From Spongilla lacustris (lineage: Eukaryota; Porifera; Demospongiae; Spongillida; Spongillidae): DNA of 64,000 bases. How positions within the stretch are numbered: the stretch's first letter is position 1; every line of letters starts with the position of its first letter. The stretch covers positions 3,352,016 to 3,416,015 of the forward strand of contig OX442427.1 in NCBI GenBank assembly GCA_949361645.1, given 5' to 3'. The translations under genes were made by a program, and so were the position numbers. This document shows positions 37,301-46,300 of this stretch, in pieces. The notes beneath the pieces are model-generated. The model ran no database searches, had not been told where the DNA came from, and worked only from the letters and a program-made list of their open reading frames with translations.

Positions 37301-40300
37301 TAGGACAATGCCACATTGTCGACCCTGATAACGGAGCAAGCCATGTGCCATGTGGTGAAGAGGAGGGTGTTATGAATATGCACCAGTGGCGCCCATAGTA
37401 GGCTGGTGTCATGGCTTATACATGTAGTTGATGTGCCTGATCTTATTAATATACGCAGATATATACAACTATCCTGTAGCCAGCAAAGCCATTACTGTGG
37501 CCATGTTCATGGTTTGCAGACAAACCACATCTTACTACATACAGACATGCATGCATTATACATCTAAGACTGACAAAAGCATCAATGAAGTGTATTTTTG
37601 TCAGCATGCATGCATGCACAATGAGAATGCCCAGCAGGTTGAATGGCCCTATATATAGTGCCGCATGCATGCAGCCATGTTGCAGCAATGCTCTTTGCCA
37701 TTGAAGATCAAGTCATGCAGTGTATCACACAAAGAGCAAGTGGCTTGCACTTCGCAACTGCATGCAACAGTGGCATAAACCTTCTGTTAAACCCTACACA
37801 CACCAGTCAGAGAAGCTATGTTTAAGAGGAATGTAGCCTGGGATGAGCAGGGGGTACACATAGTGAAGCAGTTGCATTGAGCCCTACCAGTATCATAGAC
37901 CATCTGACAGACACACCAATGCAGAGCGCCTGGAGCACTTCAAGGAAGATTTAACTAAAGCACCCTTTCAGTTACTGCAGTTGATGCCAGCTGTGGCTGA
38001 AACCATCATATAAATCCTAAGTATTAAAAATTATAGACACTGTTGTACTAGACAGAGAATCTAAAAGCGAGGTCTATAGCTGTAACTTGTAATCGGCAGC
38101 TTTCTTTGTTTGGCTGCTACGGCTTAATGTAGCAACCTGGCACGCATCAAATCATTAACACGGTAGACAGGGACTTACTAACAGTACGTCGTATGGTAGG
38201 CCTACCAGTAGTTACGGATACCTTCGACCTTCAACTTGGTGGAGAGCAAAAACAGAGAGTCTCAGACAAACGCAACGAGATTATAAATATCGAGAAATCA
38301 TAGCTTGTAAAATGGGGAAATCGGTGAACTCTTTGCGCTTAAAGGAGAAGAGGCGGTATAAAAGGGCGTAGACTGCTCAATTTTTGAACGGCCAGCCGGT
38401 TTTAAGCGGCCAAATATGGCGTTCTGCGAACCGTATCCGGGTCCTGCTACACAGTGACACGACTACTAAAATACACAGTCCAGTAAAACTAATTGTTAAG
38501 CTCATAACTCGAACGCGTCCTTTGTACTATTAATGTAATTACCGGGCACGTGAAGATAACTGGTAAATATGGCGACAGCTGGATGTAGGTTCTCGCTTGG
38601 AATGACTTTCTCATCTGAGGCGGAGAAAGATGCCTTCAAACTCAGTGTAGATAGTGCCAGGCGTATCCTTTTTCCTGATGAAAGTACCTCCCAAAGGCCA
38701 GATAATGCCGCCCTGTTGAATGAGATGCTGGACATTGTGCTTTCGATCCCATCGACGCCCCCCTCCACCATCCAGTCCACTCCTTCCTTCTTGGACACAG
38801 CCGGTACGTGTACTATACTTTTATAAATGTGTCGAGGCCTAATAACTTCATAACGTACAGTAGGCATATCATACGCCGGTACGCGTATATGCACATACAT
38901 GCATAGTTATAGAATAAAAGGCCTGCGTGCATTGGCTTTTATGCTGCCCTTTCTTATATAGGCATGTACACAGGAGATGAAGACAAAGACGACCAGAGGC
39001 TCTGTGTGGTTGAGCACAAGGCTATTAGGTGTCTCTGTCAGGGCTTGGTACAGCAACACTGCTGTAGACCACGTCCCACTTGGCAGCTGGAGTCCTTTGT
39101 AAAGGTACATAAATCCTCCTATGCTGGTTGCATTCTATTCGTTTTAATGTGTTGAAAGGAGGCATTGTGCGAATTCGCTTTGTCTGCCCACACTGCAAAG
39201 TGGCTCGCACTTGGGCTTCTTCAAGAGTTCTTGCGGGTCACTACTTGGCAAGCCAAAAGCAAGTAGCTATGTTCATGTACTGCACAACATCTAGTAATAA
39301 TTTTGCTTGCACTCCATGCATGCAGGCTCATCCATGCCTTTACCTGTGCTGGCATGTTGCCATCTCAGTTCATGAACTTTTGCAAGTTTGCAGAGATAGG
39401 TGTAGTGTCATGTAAATACATCCATTCAGGTAGGTATAGATGACTAACCAGTAATACGTTGGTGATTGATGTAATGTTGTAATCTGGTTCTTAAGTATAC
39501 ATAGGCAGACAGTACCAGCAAATTGTAGCAGATTCAGCAGAAGAATCTATGAATGCAGCAGTGCAACGTGTGAAGGCAAACCCTGAGTACGCCACAAGTG
39601 GAGAGGTATGATGTGTTTTCTCATGGTTTATACAATCGATTTAATTTATCTGTTTATAACAGTGGGTCATCACTGATGTACGGCATGATTCTAGTGCGAA
39701 TGCATACCACTCAACAGTACCCTGTATGGCTGGCAGGTGCGTGTATGCATGTTTGTACTCTGTGTTCATATATTTTTGCAAAGCAGTACACGTAGGATTG
39801 TTGGGATCACCACTCTCTCTAGACCAGAGCATAGAGTAGCACAGACTAGAGAGGTGGCATGTACGATAGTTGTCTTACCCCAAGTTATAGCCAGAGGTTT
39901 GTGTTATTATTTTAAATATTTACACATACATATATGCATCCAATTTATAATGTAGGGTTGAACGTCACAGAGGTAGCCCATGACTACCAGTCCACCATAA
40001 AGACGTATGTTGAACAACTTGGATTGGTCAATTCTTATGACACATGGCATGGTATGGTATCAAATTTTATTTGGTGTGTATTGATTGCAATCATGCAGGC
40101 ACGAAGAATGTGGCTAAAGAGCTAAAAAAGATCTGTGCTGGGACTGTTAAAACTAGAGATAAGACGTGGTTTGCAGAACTTTCAGACAAGGGTATGAGCT
40201 GCGCTGTCCTTTTTTTTTTCAGCAAGGAGTACCAACGTACACCTGTAATCATTTAATGTATTGATCCTTTTTTTTCTCAGCAAGGAGTACCAAAGTACAC

Positions 40301-43300
40301 CTGTACTGGTGCATGAAGAACTGTGCTGGCAACCCTGACATTCTATATGCAACATGATTATGAATATAAGCCAGCACTTTCAGGTACAGGTGTTCATGCA
40401 TACATGTGTAATGTGCATTTTATACATGCAACAATGATGGTCCGGTCGTTGTGTGTGTGTGAATGTTTTTTTTTTTTTTGTTGTTGCTTCCACTAGGGTC
40501 ACCACCTTAATTGCCACTCAGAAAGTCGTTGTCGCCAGCCAGGTTACCACCCAAAGAGGAAGATTCTGACTATGCCTGAAGTCATTCAAGCATATGAGGA
40601 TGCACTGCAGAGAACCCTTATCTACCGCTTTGCTGAGTCATTCTGTCGTGTATGCATCTTTATGAAGGCATTGCTAGTTATATCTAAATTAAGTCCTTTT
40701 TCTAGTGTCGAGACACCTTCTGGATGGAGTGATTTAACCACCAGCTACTAACCTACCTGCCCAAGAGGATACACTTCCATACTAACACCTTTAAAATGCG
40801 GATGAACCTGGCTGTGATGGATTGGGTGAGTTTTGTGCATGTGATGGTTGTGAACAATATGACCACTTCTTTTAGAATGAAAACACACAATGGGCATCAA
40901 CAAGTCATGGTGAATACCTTGATGTTCGCCGACCGGACCATCATAGCACTTACAATGTATTAAAGAAGAAAACCTTTCAATTCGTACGTAACATCTGGAA
41001 TGCGTACATCCTGAAGAATATCTCATCTTTACAGTAGGTTTACATGTAGCTAATGATGGCAAAAAATCCTTATACAATTCACCCTTATACTAGGTCACTT
41101 GAGGAGGAGGATGATGCAAATGACGAGTTGGTGTCACCCGATGATGCATCTTTATTAGATGAAGAGTATGTGGACAGTGAAAGCGAAGAATGCCAAGAGG
41201 ATGATGATAATGATTCATGAAGTTGTAAGGTATGGATATGTATTGTGAAATTGTACATGCTATCCTATATCTGTAAGGTGATATATAATACACTTGTAGC
41301 TGTGCATGAGAATATGTTCATATGTGTACCATACATTGGGATCTCACAATATCTTCACTAGGTTTTTGACATTAATACATTGTCCCCCACCAGATGCATC
41401 AACATAGATGTGGGTGTTTGTTTGTGTGTTTGCTAACTTGTCTTGCACCACACCTTCTATAATGATCTACATTTGATGGGCCCACAAGGCTTTAATTAGA
41501 GTCATCATCAAGAATGAAATAGTTTGTGACTCACCCCACTCCACCTATACCACATTCACTACCTCCACCTCCACCCATACTCACATACTCATATCCCTAC
41601 CCACATCCATACCTCCACCCATACACCTCACCCTCATTTGTATATACATTCACCCATAGTCACGCCTCCACACATACTCACTACCTCCGCCTCCACCCAT
41701 ACTCATACTTACACCCAAACTCACATGCCCACTCATACCTCAACTCGCACTTGCACCTTTACCCATACATACACCACCCATACCCATATCACACCTCCAC
41801 CCATACCCATATCACACCTCCACCCATACTCACACCTCCACCCACATTCACACTCACATCCTCTACCTCTCACACTGGGCTTCACCACAACGATCTGCTG
41901 TCTGAAATACCTATATACATATCCTTACTTGTTTCATTTTGTGGAACATCAGTTATCAATGTTTGTGCCATTGCCAGCATACCAAACGGGGAAAACAACT
42001 GAAGCACGTGAAGATGTGGCTGGAGATAGCAAGCAAATCAGGGCCAGGGGTAGCAATACGTAACGCTGTTTGTTACAGCCTTCTTTTTGTGTTTCATTGT
42101 GATGTTTTGTTCATTTATACCTGGCCTGGGTGATGGTAATATAAGCCGGGCGTAAGAGTAAGAGAGACGTATGCGGTTTACAGCGCACATCGTTACCGCT
42201 TCAAGTAACAGTTCTAGTACTCGGTGAACAGATTCGACGATGAAAGTAAAAGTCTATATAGGATCAGTCGAGACTCAGTACAATGAACTAGGCCTATATA
42301 GAACTCGCACGTCCTGTTGTAGCGCACAACGTACGTGTGGCATGGATCGCAGAGAACTCGATCACGATCGGCCTATACTGGTGTATTTCTTTTGTGAAAA
42401 GCTACATAGATAACCAATTGCCTCTGTTTTTTGGTAACAGGGTAACCGATTGAAAACGCAAGTACAAAACGACCAACCTTTCGCCATTTAGTCATGACGT
42501 ATTTGAGGAAAGTCCCCGAGCAGTCTAGCGCCTTTTATAGCGGGTTCTGCGCATCGGTTCGCGCAGCGCAATCGTAACTATTTACGTGGCAACTTCTCCT
42601 TTAAGGAAGTGAAGTTATGAACCTAAACGTAGGACACACCTATAATTTTCCAATAGACGCAAAAAACGGTTGCCCCCCCAAAAATGATCCGCAGAGAAAT
42701 AAACAGAGGCTCCCTTACGTGCGCGTCATCAGGCAAATGGTCCATTCGTGTCACTTAATCACCATCATAGCAAACATTGCAGGGCTATAGTTTTACCTGT
42801 CCTAAACAAATTTAGCAAAATTACGACTTATTATTATTCATGAGCAAAAGGGGATTTGAAAGTGAAATTGTGTACGTAACACAGGTATAATAGGATCTGT
42901 CAGATATATGTATTTGAAAGAAATCTGAAGGGGTGTTGCCAAATGCTGTGGTGATCCAATATACAATTGCTCTAATCGCTTATTTCAACATGCCAATCCG
43001 TAGTACTTCAAAAGCGGGGTGGGTCACTGCCATTTGACATTTTTACACCATTGAGGACAGCATACACATTATTGGATGTGGACAACAATTACACCATTTA
43101 TATGAGTTACCAACATTGTACTTTTGCCTGCTTTTAATATATCTTCTCTCTGTGTATCATAGTACAACCGTAGAGCATCATAAACCATTCAAATACATTG
43201 CTAGCAAACTTAACAATCATGATGGCATGGTTCAAAAGTCACAAATGTAATGCCAACAACAATATTCGTTTTCAATGCTCTAGGCGCAGTATAGTTAACA

Positions 43301-46300
43301 AAAACAAAGGATATAAACACTAAAACTGGAGTCATCCAATCCAGCTCGGCACCATAAATGTGCCCTCCACATTACATACTTAGGTGAAATTATCGGGCAC
43401 ACCTATGTGCCCTCGGCAATACTAGGATAACTTACATAATTTTTATTCACGTTAGCACCTGCTCCCAACAAGGTCTGCACAACATCATGATGACCCTCCT
43501 GACATGCCATATGTAACGGAGTTCTATAGTCCTAGTAATGAGTGTAGGAATAAAAGAAATCCTTCTAATACAGTGTGGACAAACTCAATTACAAACGTAC
43601 ATAGTAGAGGTAAGGAAAATAAAAAAATATGGAGGGTACAAAATTTCAGATATATCACATTAAAGCACAGATAGCTGAATAGTTTATTTGTTTATATACA
43701 ATATTATATTTTCAGTATGTGAACGACACTCATACACTTTTCATAACGTCTATAGTGTACATGTGTTGAGTTGGTCCACATTATAATGGCAAGAGTAAAT
43801 GTCCGAGAAAAGACAGGTAAGGATAATAGGTGAGTGGGAGGGATAGGAAGGATGGATGGAGGGAAGGAGTCAAATGTAGGGGGGGGGGGGGGTGGGAAAA
43901 GAAAAAACTGACTGCAAATAGACCAACCTTGTCAGCCTTATTAACAAAAGCTCCAGCTTTAATGAGTGTCTTCACAACTTCCAGATGTCCTTTAAGGCTA
44001 GCTATCCACAATGGACTCTCATCCTGTAATACATCATCACATAATCACGCTAGCCAACAGCCGTTGCAAAATCAATGCAAATGGTGAAATCTTGCAAGTA
44101 AATAAAACATGTAATCAGTTTGCAGGTCCACCAGCAAACCGTAGCTTATAAGAGGCACAATTATACGTATGGTAACAGCGGACGTTGCTTATAGGCGACA
44201 AAACAACATACACAAAAGTAACTTTTCGCACTTTATACACATAAAGAACAAACCTTAAATACAGGTAGTAGACAGGTATACAAACACATATCAGCACAGT
44301 TTGAAGAACGTTACGTTTACAAGTATACATATCTATAATGCCAAAAAGGTTTAATATTTGGGTGTGTCTGAGCATCATGTGAATACAGCTGTTACAGCCA
44401 TATCAAGTAGGTTCTTGGTGATTAAAGACAACCCAAGGTCAGCACAACAAGTTGTGATTCAGTAGTGTTCAGGTTTAGTAAAGAAAGAGAACCCCAATGA
44501 CAAAAATGCTAAATTTTTAAACTGTAACGATTGATCGCAAGTTGGACGTGTAAGACTGAAAAGAGCATCTATAAACCTAATTTTGTTGAAAACCATTCCA
44601 TTTTTGGGAAGAAAATCAACAACAAAGTTAGTTTGGAGGGGGGTAACTAAATAGTTTATTAATTAATAACATACATCAATAAATTATATCATTTTTCATG
44701 TTCACATAATTTTTTATCATCAACTTTTACAGTTGGTGATAAAATTACAATTAAAGTGAGAACATATGAAGAAAAAAATTTAGGCCATGTATGACGTTCA
44801 TAATTTTATAGTGTGATGCATTCCAGGTGATAAAAGTGTGGGTTATTAATTTAATTAGCACTACACCTAGTAATTATCTTTATTCATAAGCGTGAAGCAC
44901 CACGCTCTGGGGGAAACACTGTAATTGAACTAATGTGCGCTTTGATAGTGTATTCAATATTCATTGATATAAAAACTACTGTCATAACAAAGGGGGAGGG
45001 TGAAAACTATGAATGAAGGCGTTTAGCTAGAGTATATGTTCTGCCAGTAGCTGTAGCTGGGTTCACCTGGGAGACAATATCATCTCAGTGGCGTAGCGAG
45101 GGGGGGGGGGGGGGGGGGCATATGTCCCCGGGTGCAGGGTTGAGGGGGCGCCAAAATAGACAATGCATAGATAATTTATCGGGTTAATGTGAACGTATCA
45201 GTGGGCACCTGACGCACCTCGAGTCTTAACTTTACAAGCATCTGCACTCGATCAGCACGCAAACTTTTTAATTCGTTTCTAATCGCGGACATTGAAGATA
45301 CGGTATCCAATCGTCACCTCCATAATCCATAATAATTCAACAGATTATGGAGGTAACGATTGGATACCGTATCTAGTTCGATCCACCTTCAGTTCGGTGA
45401 TCGCCAAGGTTATCCAGGACTCACAATGGCAGCGAGCGGTTAGCCCGAGGTACACATAGCGCAAGGGAGTAGTGGCCTTGCAGGGGTGGATACATCCCCT
45501 GTCAAATTCTTTTCACCACTGAAAAATTCATATATTTTGCTTCAGCAGGTCAACAATTCACCTTCCATTGTAATGGTCAGCAACAATAAGGTAACCGAGG
45601 TAACTTTAATATTTCGTAGGGCCTAGTGCAGGGGGTAGCCTAAACGATTGAATGGGCGAAGGCATAGGTTGCCAGTGGAAGCAAGTACAGTGTAATTCTT
45701 GTTGTATTATGTTTGTCACTATGCAAGTATGTCATGTTTTGTGATTTTTAAAGTGCGAAAGTTGCTATGCGGCTTGGGCTACGCCCCAGACCCCTTTGAA
45801 GGCGCTTAATTTTCAAAGCTCTCCCATACACCCTTGCTGCCTCCCCCGTCCTTGCCTACCAACCCTCTCCCCAAAATCCTGGATCCGCCCCTCTTTTTAT
45901 TTGGGGGGGCGCCATTATTGCATTATGTCCCTGGGTGATCAACAACCGCACTACGCCACTGTATCATCTCAGGGGTTCTGGGAAACGTGAACGATGGTGC
46001 AGGTAAATGTGGATGGAAAAAGGTTACCAATACAGAGCCAGCCACAGCATCCATTCCATTATGCAGCCCAGCCAACTAGATTCTCTTGAAGTGGAAGCAC
46101 CTACTTCATCTCAATTTCAGCAAGCTTCAGCAGTGGCATAGGAGGGTCAAGAGGATGAAGAGTTTAGTGAATACACTTCCTACTTTGTGTTTACATGTCA
46201 TTGACCGTTTTGTTATTGTTTGTTTAGTGGCTTCTTGTATACACACACTCTAAATTTAGTCTTGGTTGAGGGATATTCGCCATGAGAGGCACATTATTGC

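Larger units (their letters stand above)
36646..42747. mobile_element. 6.1 kb DNA transposon with terminal inverted repeats
   Basis: The left end GAATGGACCTATTGCCTTTG and the right end (inverse of GAATGGACCATTTGCCTGAT) are inverted repeats. The similarity extends inward about 150 bp and includes GCGGATCA..TTTGGGGGGGCAA and GTCCTACGTTT..GTTCATAACTTC. Inside lies a plus-strand multi-exon transposase gene (38569-41220). I could not identify a target-site duplication, so the outer boundary may be off by a few bases. It is inserted in the ankyrin-gene intron between exons 4 and 5, with its transposase gene opposite in orientation to the host gene. Confidence 0.8.

Noticed and set aside
38502..38900. 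132-codon minus frame
   Set aside because: It is the shadow of the first transposase exon (38569-38803), whose plus-strand phase fits the following exon.
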